A stretch of DNA of 64,000 bases from Sulfuricella denitrificans skB26 (GTDB taxonomy: Bacteria; Pseudomonadota; Gammaproteobacteria; Burkholderiales; Sulfuricellaceae), in the NCBI RefSeq assembly GCF_000297055.2, contig NC_022357.1, positions 1,116,001 through 1,180,000 of the forward strand. The letters run 5' to 3'. The notes beneath the pieces are model-generated. The model had not been told where the DNA came from, did no database searches, and saw only the letters and a list, made by a program, of their open reading frames with translations. Positions within the stretch are counted from its first letter, which is position 1, and each line of letters opens with the position of its first letter. Below are positions 41,607-51,451 of the stretch, one piece after another. Made by a program: the position numbers and the translations under genes.

Positions 41607-44600
41607 ATGCAGACATACAGCCGGCGTTTTCATACGGCGGGATATGTGCGGGTGATACTAGCTACCGGATATCGCTTCTTCGGCGAAAAGGCGCGCCCTT
41701 GGCTGTTTGCCTTGCTGGCCGTGTTGCTGGTGCTCGCTACGGAACAGGTCGTCGAGCATTTCGCTCGTCAGAGCGATCTGGAGCAGGAAAGAAATGATGT
41801 GCTCAACCGCCTTTCCACTCTGCGCGCCCGTCTAGAGGGGGTGATTAATGCCAACCTGTTCCTGGTGCATGGCCTCACCGCTGTCATCGAGAACCGGCCG
41901 GACATTGATCAGGCCGGTTTTAGCGCCATTGCCAGTAATCTGGTGGACGAACGCCATGCTCTGCGCAATATCGCCGCCGCGCCGGATATGGTGATTTCCC
42001 TGATGTACCCGCTTCAGGGTAACGAGGCCGCGCTGGGCCTGGATTTCCGTACTCATCCCACGCAACGGGAGAGCGCCCTGCGCGCGCGGGACAGCGGCAA
42101 AACGGTAATCGCCGGGCCGCTGTCGTTGCAGCAGGGCGGCATTGCCATTATCGTTCGTAAGCCGTTGTTCCTGGTTCCCGCCCAATCTGGTGGAAAGCGG
42201 CATTTCTGGGGGCTGGTCTCGGCCGTTATCGACGCTGAAACACTCTATCGAATGGCCGGGTTGCGCGACCCCGACCTCGGCCTGCGTCTGGCACTGCGCG
42301 GCACAGACGGCACCGGTTCGCACGGCCCGGTGTTCTTCGGCGACGCGAAGCTTTTCGGCAACCAGTCGGTGACCCTGGATATCACGCTACCGGGCGGATC
42401 CTGGCAGATGGCCGCCACCCCGGTCGACGGCTGGGAACAGGTGGGTATGAGTATCATCCTGTTCCGTCTGATGGGATTGCTGACAGCGCTGGCAGCTGGG
42501 ATCATGGTCAATCGGCTGGTGCGCGATTCCCAAGCTTTGGTTAGCCACAGCGCCAAACTGCGCGCTCTGCTGAACACCATTCCGGACATGATCTGGCTGA
42601 AGGATGCCCACGGCGTGTATCTCACTTGCAATCCACGTTTCGAGCAATTATTTGGAGCTCGCGAGGTAGATATCAGGGGCAAAACCGACCATGATTTTGT
42701 GCCGGCCGACCTGGCCGATTTCTTCCGCGAAAAAGACCTGGCTGCCATTACAGCCGGCGGCCCCAGCACCAATGAGGAATGGGTCACCTTCGCCAGCGAT
42801 GGCCACCGCGAACTGCTCGAAACCATCAAGACACCGGTATACGACAACAAAGGGGATGTGTTGGGCGTGCTGGGGATCGCCCGGAACATCACCGAGCGCC
42901 AGAGGCAGGAAGAGGAGATGAAACGGCTGCATGCCACACTGCATGCCTTGGTGGAAGGCAGCACGGACGCGATCTTCGTTAAGGATAGGGAGGGCCGCTA
43001 CGTCGTCGGCAACCAGGCAACGGCGACCCTGCTCGGCCGGCCCATGGCGGAAATCCTGGGAGCGGACGATTGCAACCTGTTCCCGGCTGAAGTCGCCGAG
43101 AGCTTTCAGTCTGACGACCGGCGCGTGATGCAACGGGGCGCGACCGAGACTTACGAAGAAGCCGTCGTTGTCGAAGGTAAGACTTTGCCTTACCTGACCA
43201 CCAAAGGCCCACTGCTGATCGATGGGAAGGTAGAGGGTGTGTTTGGCATTGCCCGTGACATCTCACCACTGAAGCAGTCCGAAATCGCCGTGCGGGAGAG
43301 CGAGGCACGTTATCGCACGCTGTTCGAGTACGCGCCGGACGGCATTGTTATCGCCGATCAGGAAAGCTATTACCTCGATGCCAATCCGGCAATATGTCGG
43401 ATGCTTGGGTATAACCGAGAGGAATTGATCGGCCTGCACGCCTCTGACATTGTGGTGGCAGCAGAACTTACGAATATTGTGCCAGCGTTGGAGGTCATTA
43501 AAGGTAAGAAGGATTACCAGAGAGAGTGGCAATTCCGGCGCAAAGATGGCTCGACTTTCGTGGCCGAAGTGATTGCGACCACGATGCCCGACGGCAATCT
43601 GCTTGGGGTGATCCGCGACATCACCGAGCGCAAGCAGGCCGAAGCGGCGCTGCAGGAAAGCGAAACCAGGCTGCGACTGTTCATCGAACACGCGCCGGCT
43701 GCTTTGGCCATGTTCGACCGCGAGATGCGCTATCTGGTCGTCAGCCGCCGCTGGCTGACTGACTATAGTCTGGAAGGCAGTAACATTCTCGGTCGATCCC
43801 ATTACGAAATCTTCCCAGAAATTTCAGAGCGCTGGAAGACTGTACATCGTCGTGGGCTGGCCGGCGAGGTGGTGCGGGCCGACGAGGACCGATTCGAACG
43901 CGGGGACGGCACCGTTCAGTGGCTGTGCTGGGAAGTGCGGCCCTGGCATGCCGCCGATGGCGCCGTGGGTGGTATCGTGATCTTTTCCGAGGATATCACC
44001 GAGCGAAAACAGGCCGAACAGGTGTTGCAGGAGAGCGAAGCCCGCTATCGGTCCTTGCTCGAAATGGCTCCCTTTCCCGCTGTGCTTTCCCGCTTACGGG
44101 ATGGCATATTGCTTTACGGTAATCACCGCGCGGAAATCCAGTACGGGATATCGCGCGAGCAAGGCATCGGCCAGCCCGCAGACAGGTTTTATCAGAACCC
44201 GGCGCAGCGTGATCGTTTCATTGAGCATTTGCGAAAAGACGGTCGCGTGGATGATCTTGAGGTGGGCATGGTAACCATGGACGGGCGCCCCTTCTTGGCC
44301 CTCGTTTCTGCGTCGATTGTGAATTTCGAGCATGAGCCGGCTGTCTTCGCCGCCATCAATGACATCACCGCGCGCAAGCGCATGGAAGATGATATTCGCC
44401 AGCTCAACGACGAACTGGAGGAGCGGGTACGCCAGCGCACTGCCGAACTGGACACGGCAAACCAGGAACTGGAGACCTTCACCTATTCCGTGTCCCATGA
44501 CCTGAAGGCCCCACTGCGCGGCATTGACGGCTACAGCCGGCTGCTGCTGGAGCAATACCAGACTCTTCTGGATGAAGAGGGCCGTCTGTTCCTGAACAAT

Positions 44601-45134
44601 GTGCGTCATGGCGTGGAGCAGATGAGCCTGCTGATCGAGGATCTGCTCGTCTATTCCCGCATGGAACGGCGCAGTCTTACCGGCCAGAGCGTGGATCTGG
44701 CTCGTCTGGTGGTAGGCGTTCTTGACGAGCGGCGCAAGGATATCGAAGCACGAGGCATGATTGTCGAGGCGCAAGGATTGCAGGAGTTGCCTGTTCGCGC
44801 CGACCCGGAAGGTCTAGCCATGGTGCTGCGCAACCTGGTCGACAACGCCCTCAAGTTCACTCGCGACAGCAAGCCGCCAACGCTGACGATCCGTGGAACG
44901 GCCTCGGAAAAATCTGTTATCCTTAAACTACATGACAACGGGATCGGCTTTGACATGCAGTTTCACGATCGCATCTTCGATATCTTTCAGCGCCTGCAGC
45001 GCGTAGAAGATTACCCCGGTACGGGCGTTGGCTTGGCCATCGTCCGCAAGGCCATGCAGCGTATGGGCGGGCGGGTCTGGGCCGAGAGTGCGCCTGGCCA
45101 GGGCGCCACATTCTATCTGGAGTTACCGCGATGA
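41607..45134 (+). CDS. Sensor histidine kinase: CHASE, five PAS, HisKA, HATPase
   Basis: 1175 residues from ATG 41607 (MQTYSRRFH); a TTG at 41574 is also open. TM helix about 30-48, a CHASE-like periplasmic sensor (about 50-275), TM about 280-300, then five PAS/PAC units to about 930, several ending in the DITERK signature, a short coiled coil, HisKA with phospho-acceptor His964 in SVSHDLKAPLRG, and an HATPase (NLVDNALKFT, GTGVGLAIVRKAMQRMGG). Its TGA overlaps the ATG of the response regulator. Kinase type resembles those paired with Rcp1-like regulators. Stimulus unknown. Confidence 0.9.
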   Translation: MQTYSRRFHTAGYVRVILATGYRFFGEKARPWLFALLAVLLVLATEQVVEHFARQSDLEQERNDVLNRLSTLRARLEGVINANLFLVHGLTAVIENRPDIDQAGFSAIASNLVDERHALRNIAAAPDMVISLMYPLQGNEAALGLDFRTHPTQRESALRARDSGKTVIAGPLSLQQGGIAIIVRKPLFLVPAQSGGKRHFWGLVSAVIDAETLYRMAGLRDPDLGLRLALRGTDGTGSHGPVFFGDAKLFGNQSVTLDITLPGGSWQMAATPVDGWEQVGMSIILFRLMGLLTALAAGIMVNRLVRDSQALVSHSAKLRALLNTIPDMIWLKDAHGVYLTCNPRFEQLFGAREVDIRGKTDHDFVPADLADFFREKDLAAITAGGPSTNEEWVTFASDGHRELLETIKTPVYDNKGDVLGVLGIARNITERQRQEEEMKRLHATLHALVEGSTDAIFVKDREGRYVVGNQATATLLGRPMAEILGADDCNLFPAEVAESFQSDDRRVMQRGATETYEEAVVVEGKTLPYLTTKGPLLIDGKVEGVFGIARDISPLKQSEIAVRESEARYRTLFEYAPDGIVIADQESYYLDANPAICRMLGYNREELIGLHASDIVVAAELTNIVPALEVIKGKKDYQREWQFRRKDGSTFVAEVIATTMPDGNLLGVIRDITERKQAEAALQESETRLRLFIEHAPAALAMFDREMRYLVVSRRWLTDYSLEGSNILGRSHYEIFPEISERWKTVHRRGLAGEVVRADEDRFERGDGTVQWLCWEVRPWHAADGAVGGIVIFSEDITERKQAEQVLQESEARYRSLLEMAPFPAVLSRLRDGILLYGNHRAEIQYGISREQGIGQPADRFYQNPAQRDRFIEHLRKDGRVDDLEVGMVTMDGRPFLALVSASIVNFEHEPAVFAAINDITARKRMEDDIRQLNDELEERVRQRTAELDTANQELETFTYSVSHDLKAPLRGIDGYSRLLLEQYQTLLDEEGRLFLNNVRHGVEQMSLLIEDLLVYSRMERRSLTGQSVDLARLVVGVLDERRKDIEARGMIVEAQGLQELPVRADPEGLAMVLRNLVDNALKFTRDSKPPTLTIRGTASEKSVILKLHDNGIGFDMQFHDRIFDIFQRLQRVEDYPGTGVGLAIVRKAMQRMGGRVWAESAPGQGATFYLELPR

Positions 45135-45562
45135 TCCCCGGTTCCATCCTGCGTCCCATCCTGCTGGTGGAGGACAATCCGGTCGATCTGGATCTGACCC
45201 TGCGCGCCTTCGCGCATCACAACCTGGCAAGCCCGATCCAGGTGGCCCGCGACGGTCAGGAAGCGCTGGACTGGATTCCACGCTGGGAAGCGGGCGAAAT
45301 CCTGCCTCTGGTGATCCTGCTGGATCTGAAGCTGCCCCGCGTGGATGGCCTGGAAGTGTTGCGCCAGTTGCGTGCACACCCGGTGAGCTGCGACCTGCCT
45401 GTGGTGGTTCTGACTTCGTCCAGCGAAGATCGGGACGTGAAGGCAGCATATCGCCTCCACGCCAATTCCTACATCGTCAAGCCAGTCAATTTCGAAAAAT
45501 TCATGGATGTGGCGACCCAGATCGAATTGTACTGGCTGCTCATCAACCATCCGCCGCGATAA
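45131..45562 (+). CDS. Single-domain response regulator (Rcp1-like)
   Basis: 143 residues, receiver only. Acidic pair in LLVEDNPVDLDL, phospho-acceptor Asp in ILLDLKLPRVDG, Thr/Ser in VVLTSSSEDRD and Lys in YIVKPVNFEKF are all present. No output domain, so it likely shuttles phosphate or binds a partner, here plausibly the next gene's receivers. The ATG overlaps the kinase stop (ATGA) and the next gene starts 7 bp downstream. Confidence 0.93.
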   Translation: MIPGSILRPILLVEDNPVDLDLTLRAFAHHNLASPIQVARDGQEALDWIPRWEAGEILPLVILLDLKLPRVDGLEVLRQLRAHPVSCDLPVVVLTSSSEDRDVKAAYRLHANSYIVKPVNFEKFMDVATQIELYWLLINHPPR

Positions 45563-45569
45563 CGAAAAC

Positions 45570-48500
45570 ATGACCCTGCGCATCCTGCATGTCGAAGACA
45601 GCCCGGACGATGCCGACCTGACCCGGCGGCACCTGTCGCGCCATGCCCCCGACATCGAACTGACCCAGGCGGCCACACTGGCCGAAGCACTGGTCTGTCT
45701 GCAGGCGCCCGCCAGTTTCGATGTGGCCCTGGTAGATCTGAAACTGCCGGATGGATCCGGGTTTGAACTGATGAACTGGATCCGGCAACACTCCCTGCCC
45801 ATGGCGGTGGTCATGCTCACCGGTTCGGGCGACCAGCAAGCGGTGGTCGCTGCACTCCAGGCCGGCGCCGATGACTACCTGAGCAAGGGCGCTACATCCC
45901 TGGAGCGCCTGCCCGCCATCCTGCACGATGCCAGCAAACGTTTCCAGGCAGCACGTATCCGTCGGTCCCGATTTTTACGCGTACTGTATGCTGAGCGCAC
46001 TGCTAGCGATATCGACCTGACCCGGCGTCATCTGGCCCGTTTCGCTCCCCACATCCGACTGACTGTAGTGGGGGATGCCACCGAGGTCTTGCAGCTTTTG
46101 CCAGTGGATGGAACAACGCCAGCGGACTTCGATGTGGTGTTGCTGGACTATCGCCTGCCCGGACTGGATGCCCTGGAGGTGGTCAAGGTGCTGCGCACCG
46201 AGCGCGGCTTGGACATCCCCATCGTCATCGTCTCCGGGCAGGGCAGTGAGGAGGTGGCAGCGAAGGCCATCCATCTCGGGGTAGACGATTACATCGCCAA
46301 ACACCCCGGCTATCTGCACGAACTGCCTGCCACCCTGGAAAAGGTGCTGCGCCAAGTGGAACTGTTGCGGGAGCGCAGCGCCCTGCGGGAGGTCTCGGAA
46401 CGCCTGGGGCGGGCCTTGACCACCAGCCCGGTGATTCTTTATACCCTGCGCCTGGATCCGGAAGGTGCCACGCCTGTCTGGGTCAGCAGTAATATCGAGC
46501 GCCTGCTGGGATACACAGAGGCGCAGGCGCTACAACCCGGGTGGTGGTCGAGCCGCCTGCATCCCGATGACCGCGACGCGGCACTGGCCCGAATGGGAGA
46601 ATTGCCGGGCGCAGGGCAGATTGCGCATGAGTACCGGTTCTTCGACGGTCATGGCCGGATCCGCTGGATACACGACGAGTTGCGTCTGTCGCAAGTCGGC
46701 GAGGGGATCGGCGCCTGGCTCGACGTTACCGAGGCCAAGATGGCCGACCAATTACGGGAAACACGGGTTGCCATGCTGGATGGCCTGGTGGCCGGTCGTC
46801 CCCTGTCCATGATCCTGGAAGAAATCGTTACCCGCCTGGAAAGCATACATCCGGAATTGATGGTCTCTATCCTGGTGCGAGATACGCGCAGCGGCCAACT
46901 ATATACCGCTGCCGCCCCCAGTCTGCCTGCTTTCTTCAACGCCGCCGTGGATGGTCTGAAGCCCGGAGTTGGGCAGGGTTCCTGCGGGACATCGGCGGCC
47001 ACCGGCGAGATGGTCATCGTCGAGGATATTCGCACCCATCCTTATTGGGCGCCATACACTGATCTGGCCGAACGTGCCGAGCTGCGTGCCTGCTGGTCTA
47101 TCCCTTTCAAGGACGGCGCCGGTCAGGTGCTGGGCACCTTCGGCATCTATTATCGGCAACCGCGTTCACCCGACCCGGTGGAGCTGGACCTGATCAGCGA
47201 GTTTGCCCGCATCGCCGGGCTGGCCGTGGAGCGGAGTCGTGCCGATGCTGCCCTGCGCCTGGCAGCGGCGGTACTGGAGAGTGTCGGCGAGGGTGTGATG
47301 GTCACCGATCTGCAATCTCTCATCGTCTCCGTCAACAGTGCCTTCACGACCATCACCGGTTACACCGAGGCCGAGGTGCTGGGCCGCAATCCGGGACTGC
47401 TGCGGTCAGGGCGCGAGGATCAGGCGTTTTACCGGGCCATGTGGAGCAGCATCAAAGACACCGGCGCCTGGCAGGGTGAACTCTGGAACCGGCGCAAGAA
47501 CGGCGAACTTTTTGCGCAGTTGCTCATCATCAGCACCGTGTACGACAGCGACGGCCTGCCCGGCAACTACGTGGGCGTGATGACCGATCTCAGTCAGCTC
47601 AAGGATTCGGAGGCCAGATTCGAGCACCTCGTCCACTATGACCCACTGACAGCTTTGCCCAACCGTCAGCTGTTGCAATCCCGTCTGCAGCACGCCCTGG
47701 CCACTGCCGAGTTGCACAAGCAGCGCCTTGCGGTGCTGTATATTGACCTGGACCGCTTCAAGAACATTAACGACAGTCTGGGCCACCCGGTGGGTGACGA
47801 ACTGCTGGAAGCCTTGGCCCGGCGCATGGGGGAGCAGCTGCGGGGCGAGGGCATTCTGGGTCGCCTGGGTGGCGACGAGTTTCTGCTGATCATGGAGGAT
47901 CTGCAACGCCCGGAGGAGGCAGCGGGTGTCGCCAAGGATCTGATCGGCTTGCTGGATCAACCCTTCCACCTGCCTAGCGGACACGAAGTCTTTATCGGAG
48001 CCAGCATCGGTATCAGCCTGTTTCCGGAAGATGGCGCTTCCTGCACCAAACTCGTCCAGCACGCCGATGTGGCCGTGTATCAGGCCAAGGAATCGGGCCG
48101 CAACACCTACGCCTTCTACACGCCGTCCCTGACCGTGATAGCCAACGAAAAGCTGGATCTGGAAGCGCGCCTGCGGCATGCACTGACCCAGGGTGAATTC
48201 TTGCTGCATTACCAGCCCCAACTGGACATCCAAAGCGGTGGCTTGATCGGCTGTGAGGCCCTGGTGCGCTGGAATAACCCGCAACAGGGCTTGATCTCGC
48301 CGGCCCGCTTTATCCCACTGGCGGAGGAGACCGGCCTCATCGTGCCTTTGGGCGAATGGGTGTTGCGCCAGGCCTGCTCTCAGGCGCGGGCCTGGCTCGA
48401 TGCCGGTATGCCGAACCTGTCGATGGCCGTTAATCTTTCCGCGCGCCAGTTGCAGCAGCCCGATATCGTCGCTCGCGTCGCCGCCATCCTGGAAGAAACC

Positions 48501-48929
48501 GGACTGCCCGCCGAGACGCTCAAGCTGGAACTCACCGAAAGCATGATCATGGGCCATGGCGAAGAGGTGGTCGTCCTGTTGCAGGACTTGAAAGCGCTGG
48601 GCATACGTCTGTCCATAGATGATTTCGGCACCGGTTATTCCTCCCTGGCCTATCTGAAGCGTTTTCCCATCGATGAGATCAAGATCGATCAGGGCTTTGT
48701 GCACGACATCCCGAATGACAGCAATGACAATCAAATCGCTATCGCCATCATCGGCATGGCGCACGGCCTGAGCTTGAAGGTTATGGCGGAAGGCGTGGAA
48801 ACCGAAGCCCAGCGAGACTTCCTGGCGCAACATGGTTGCGATGCGTTCCAGGGCTATCTGTTCAGTCGCCCGCTGCCTGCGGAGGAATTTACTCGCTTCT
48901 TGAGCGGGACTGGTCCACTGCAATCGTGA
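45570..48929 (+). CDS. Response-regulator c-di-GMP enzyme: REC-REC-PAS-GAF-PAS-GGDEF-EAL
   Basis: 1119 residues from ATG 45570 (MTLRILHVEDSPDDADL); upstream in-frame starts overlap the previous gene. REC1 (about 1-120, Asp in ALVDLKLPDG), REC2 (about 130-250, Asp in VLLDYRLPG but a weaker acidic pair), PAS (about 285-390), GAF (about 395-545, GQGSCGTSAATGEMV), PAS (about 555-670), GGDEF with RLGGDEF (~766) and EAL with CEALVRW (~894), NLSARQL, DDFGTGYSS, EGVET. Both enzymatic sites look active. Third gene of the kinase operon, so phosphorelay control of c-di-GMP is inferred. Confidence 0.92.
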   Translation: MTLRILHVEDSPDDADLTRRHLSRHAPDIELTQAATLAEALVCLQAPASFDVALVDLKLPDGSGFELMNWIRQHSLPMAVVMLTGSGDQQAVVAALQAGADDYLSKGATSLERLPAILHDASKRFQAARIRRSRFLRVLYAERTASDIDLTRRHLARFAPHIRLTVVGDATEVLQLLPVDGTTPADFDVVLLDYRLPGLDALEVVKVLRTERGLDIPIVIVSGQGSEEVAAKAIHLGVDDYIAKHPGYLHELPATLEKVLRQVELLRERSALREVSERLGRALTTSPVILYTLRLDPEGATPVWVSSNIERLLGYTEAQALQPGWWSSRLHPDDRDAALARMGELPGAGQIAHEYRFFDGHGRIRWIHDELRLSQVGEGIGAWLDVTEAKMADQLRETRVAMLDGLVAGRPLSMILEEIVTRLESIHPELMVSILVRDTRSGQLYTAAAPSLPAFFNAAVDGLKPGVGQGSCGTSAATGEMVIVEDIRTHPYWAPYTDLAERAELRACWSIPFKDGAGQVLGTFGIYYRQPRSPDPVELDLISEFARIAGLAVERSRADAALRLAAAVLESVGEGVMVTDLQSLIVSVNSAFTTITGYTEAEVLGRNPGLLRSGREDQAFYRAMWSSIKDTGAWQGELWNRRKNGELFAQLLIISTVYDSDGLPGNYVGVMTDLSQLKDSEARFEHLVHYDPLTALPNRQLLQSRLQHALATAELHKQRLAVLYIDLDRFKNINDSLGHPVGDELLEALARRMGEQLRGEGILGRLGGDEFLLIMEDLQRPEEAAGVAKDLIGLLDQPFHLPSGHEVFIGASIGISLFPEDGASCTKLVQHADVAVYQAKESGRNTYAFYTPSLTVIANEKLDLEARLRHALTQGEFLLHYQPQLDIQSGGLIGCEALVRWNNPQQGLISPARFIPLAEETGLIVPLGEWVLRQACSQARAWLDAGMPNLSMAVNLSARQLQQPDIVARVAAILEETGLPAETLKLELTESMIMGHGEEVVVLLQDLKALGIRLSIDDFGTGYSSLAYLKRFPIDEIKIDQGFVHDIPNDSNDNQIAIAIIGMAHGLSLKVMAEGVETEAQRDFLAQHGCDAFQGYLFSRPLPAEEFTRFLSGTGPLQS

Positions 48930-49061
48930 AGCTCGCGTGACGGTGAGCGTTCAGACAAGTCAGTTATGGAACTCATACGGCGCCCCTTCCCGCTATAGGC
49001 GTGGACCGAGAGGGAACCGAGCCTGCCCCGTTATTCATCGGAACTGATTGCATTCACGCAA

Positions 49062-49097
49062 CAAAAAAATGGCCACTAAAATTAGTGGCCATTTTTT
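49062..49097. terminator. Bidirectional rho-independent terminator
   Basis: Perfect 11-bp stem ATGGCCACTAA (49069-49079)/TTAGTGGCCAT (49082-49092), flanked by an A run on the left and a T run on the right. It ends the cytochrome cluster on the minus strand and can also stop the kinase operon from the plus side. Confidence 0.92.
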
Positions 49098-49112
49098 GTT
49101 TGCGAGGGGAGG

Positions 49113-49860
49113 CTAGTTAATCCACCTCTTCCCATCCGGTAATCATCGCCTTGATGTGCGAAGTCGGGGTATGACCGGCCGTTGTCAGGTAGACGTGGGC
49201 GATCAGGAACAGCAGCATCATGAACGCGCCGGCGGTGTGGAAGAAAGCCACCCACTCCAGGGAGATATACTTATCCAATCCCCATGCCGTCCAGTCACTG
49301 AAGAACAGATAGAGCCATCCGGTGAGCCACAGTAAGGGTCCGATGAACAGCAACACCCCAAGATAGGCCAGGCGCTGCAGCGGGTTGTGTTTCTTCAGCG
49401 TGGTCGCCTTGAACGGATGCGGCGCATTGGTGAAGATGCCGACCGAATAGAACTTGATCATGGCCACCACCTTGTCCGTGGTCGGGATGTACTGTTTCCA
49501 CTCGCCGGTAGTGAAGTGCCAGAAGATGGCAAACACCCACAGGCCGATCAGCGACCAGGCGGCGATGGTGTGCAGACTCGTCGCCTTGGCGAAGCCGAGG
49601 AAATGATAGGAGCCATGCACCTCGAAGCCGGTAATCAGCATGAAGATAATGAGCGAGGCCTGACCCCAGTGCCAGAAGCGCTCGAAGCGTTTGAAAACGT
49701 AGATTCTTTCGACGGTCATGATCTTATCCTTTCCTGTGGGCATAGATGCGGCCAGCGCCGTGGATCAGCACGCCGATCAGGGTCAGCAGGGCAAGCGCCC
49801 AGCCAGCCATGTCGAGCAGATGATTGTTGTCGCCTCGGCCCGGCATGTAGATGCCTTTGA
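49113..49860 (-). repeat. 748-bp direct repeat, copy 1 (cytochrome b plus octaheme C-terminus)
   Basis: Matches 54587-55334 at an offset of 5474 bp with one difference noticed (A at 49174, G at 54648). It covers the whole cytochrome b gene, the intergenic gap and the last ~44 codons of the octaheme cytochrome; similarity drops sharply outside. Same orientation in both copies. Confidence 0.95.
49117..49719 (-). CDS. Membrane cytochrome b (Ni/Fe-hydrogenase/thiosulfate-reductase type), copy 1
   Basis: 200 residues from the ATG at 49719 (MTVERIYVFKRFERFWHWGQ) with AAGGAT upstream; a further ATG adds eight residues that overlap the previous stop. Four hydrophobic helices, with haem-ligand candidates His17, the His in SLHTIAAW, FWHFTTG and FFHTAGAF/LIAHVYL. 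This b-type quinone-linked subunit (cytochrome b561/Ni_hydr_CYTB family) should exchange electrons between the quinone pool and the octaheme cytochrome encoded four bases upstream. The protein is identical to copy 2. Confidence 0.9.
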   Translation of the reverse strand: MTVERIYVFKRFERFWHWGQASLIIFMLITGFEVHGSYHFLGFAKATSLHTIAAWSLIGLWVFAIFWHFTTGEWKQYIPTTDKVVAMIKFYSVGIFTNAPHPFKATTLKKHNPLQRLAYLGVLLFIGPLLWLTGWLYLFFSDWTAWGLDKYISLEWVAFFHTAGAFMMLLFLIAHVYLTTAGHTPTSHIKAMITGWEEVD

Positions 49861-51358
49861 TTTCTTTCAGGCGGCCTCCAGTCTTGGCGTCGTGGCACTG
49901 CACGCAGGACAGGGCCTTCTCTTTTGGCGCGACCATGTGGGTGATGGGCCAGAACATTTCGGTCTTGATGAAATCGACCTTGCCTGAGAATGGGGCGCCC
50001 ATGTTCTGCATGCCACTGGTAATGGATACTTCCCAGTCAAAATTTTTCCAGTAGGCGATTTTGTCGTCGCCGGCGGTATCCGGCATAACCAGGGTATGGT
50101 TGACCGGGTCGAAGGGCTGCTTGCCGCGCATTACCTTCATTGGCCAGATCATCGACTTGCCATCGGTTGGGCTGCCGCCGATACGGTTGATCGGGGTTGC
50201 GACATCGCTCTTGCTGACCTTGTCGCTGAGCAGGGTGTATGTCACCTTGCCGTTGAACCAGTAGTATTCCGGGACGACATTTTCAGCAAGTACGAAATCC
50301 CCTTTCTTGGAATCATAGGTGGCATGGCCTTTCTTGTCTTTCTTGGTCATGGGTTTTCCATCTGGTCCCATCTTGCCGGCAGTTGACCAGTCCCAGGACA
50401 TTTTGGTGGGCACGCCACCGCGCGCGAATTCCGGAATATGACAGGTCTGGCAGGCGATCTTGTTGGTGTGTTCATTCAACTTTTTGCCATGATTGTCGAA
50501 TTTGGTCAGATTGACCGGATGCGGCTGATCGCCATGGCAGGCTTGGCAGGTAGCCGGGTTGCTGCTGTCCGCCTTGCCGCGCATGTGGGCGCCGCCCTTG
50601 TCCTGCGCGGTGGGCGTGTAACGACTGCCCGGCACTTCGTGGCTGGAAGTCTTGTGGCAGGTACCGCAGGTGAAATCGGCGCCGGAAGCATCCATGTGGA
50701 CGTCGAGTTCCTTTTCAGGCGCAGCCAGCGAGCTATCCATATCGCCGTGTTTCACGCCATCGCCGCCACCGCCCTTGAAGTGGCAGGCGCCACAGGTGTC
50801 ACGGCTGGTCTTTCCAACTTTCTGGGCGACCTTGGTCAGGTCCACCGGCTTGAGGATCTTGCCGGAGCCGGGAGGAAATTCCATTTCCTTGTATACCGGG
50901 TGCCCGGCAAGGCCGGGTGGTTTGTTGTAATTGCCGGTGCGGTCGTGGCAGACCAGGCAGTCGACATTAATTTCCGAGCTGAAGTCGAAGTTCTTGTCCT
51001 TCCAGCCATAACCGGCATGGCAGGAAGTGCAGGTGGCATAATTCTGCGAAATGGAGATACAGAAATTGTTAATGACATTCTTTTTGCCCAGGCGCTGATT
51101 ATTCTCCGGGTTGAGAAATTCCCAGGTCCAGTGTTTGGTTTTGTGCACCTGCTTGGCGGCTTCGGTATGACAGGAGAGGCAGGCCTTGGTGACATCCGGG
51201 CCGGTTGCGAACGGCTGCTGCAGTGCCTTGAACTTGCTGTGGTCGGCAGTGGATGTATTGGCGGCGCCAGCCATGCTGCTCATGGTCAGGGCGCACAGTG
51301 TGGCCAGCCAGCCGGCAAATGCGATGACGGTGGACCATTGGGGGCGCTGGGTTTTCAT
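49724..51358 (-). CDS. Octaheme c-type cytochrome, tetrathionate-reductase (OTR) family, copy 1
   Basis: 544 residues. Signal peptide at the N-terminus (ends about SSMAGAA), eight CxxCH haem-binding motifs (CLSCH, CTSCH, CLVCH, CGACH, CGTCH, CQACH, CQTCH, CVQCH) and a C-terminal membrane helix (MAGWALALLTLIGVLIHG). The pattern and spacing match OTR-family octaheme cytochromes, which in Shewanella reduce tetrathionate, nitrite or hydroxylamine in vitro. The direction and substrate in this organism are unknown. It faces the periplasm, anchored beside cytochrome b. The head differs clearly from copy 2; the tail is identical. Confidence 0.9.
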   Translation of the reverse strand: MKTQRPQWSTVIAFAGWLATLCALTMSSMAGAANTSTADHSKFKALQQPFATGPDVTKACLSCHTEAAKQVHKTKHWTWEFLNPENNQRLGKKNVINNFCISISQNYATCTSCHAGYGWKDKNFDFSSEINVDCLVCHDRTGNYNKPPGLAGHPVYKEMEFPPGSGKILKPVDLTKVAQKVGKTSRDTCGACHFKGGGGDGVKHGDMDSSLAAPEKELDVHMDASGADFTCGTCHKTSSHEVPGSRYTPTAQDKGGAHMRGKADSSNPATCQACHGDQPHPVNLTKFDNHGKKLNEHTNKIACQTCHIPEFARGGVPTKMSWDWSTAGKMGPDGKPMTKKDKKGHATYDSKKGDFVLAENVVPEYYWFNGKVTYTLLSDKVSKSDVATPINRIGGSPTDGKSMIWPMKVMRGKQPFDPVNHTLVMPDTAGDDKIAYWKNFDWEVSITSGMQNMGAPFSGKVDFIKTEMFWPITHMVAPKEKALSCVQCHDAKTGGRLKEIKGIYMPGRGDNNHLLDMAGWALALLTLIGVLIHGAGRIYAHRKG

Positions 51359-51416
51359 GGCGTATCCTTCCGAAGCATGATGTCAGTGAAAGATCTGATT
51401 GTTGTCGCAACAGGAT

Positions 51417-51440
51417 CAAGACGGGTGGTCACCCGCCTTG
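51417..51440 (-). other. Intercistronic hairpin between rhodanese and octaheme genes
   Basis: CAAG-A-CGGGT-GGTC-ACCCG-C-CTTG forms a 9-bp stem with one mismatch in the 93-bp gap. No T run follows on the minus strand, so it is more likely an mRNA processing or stability element than a terminator. Confidence 0.45.
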
Positions 51441-51451
51441 AAGCCGTGGAT

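Noticed and set aside
47406-48923. 505-residue minus-strand frame
   Set aside because: Antisense to the GGDEF-EAL gene whose motifs are unmistakable; no plausible protein.
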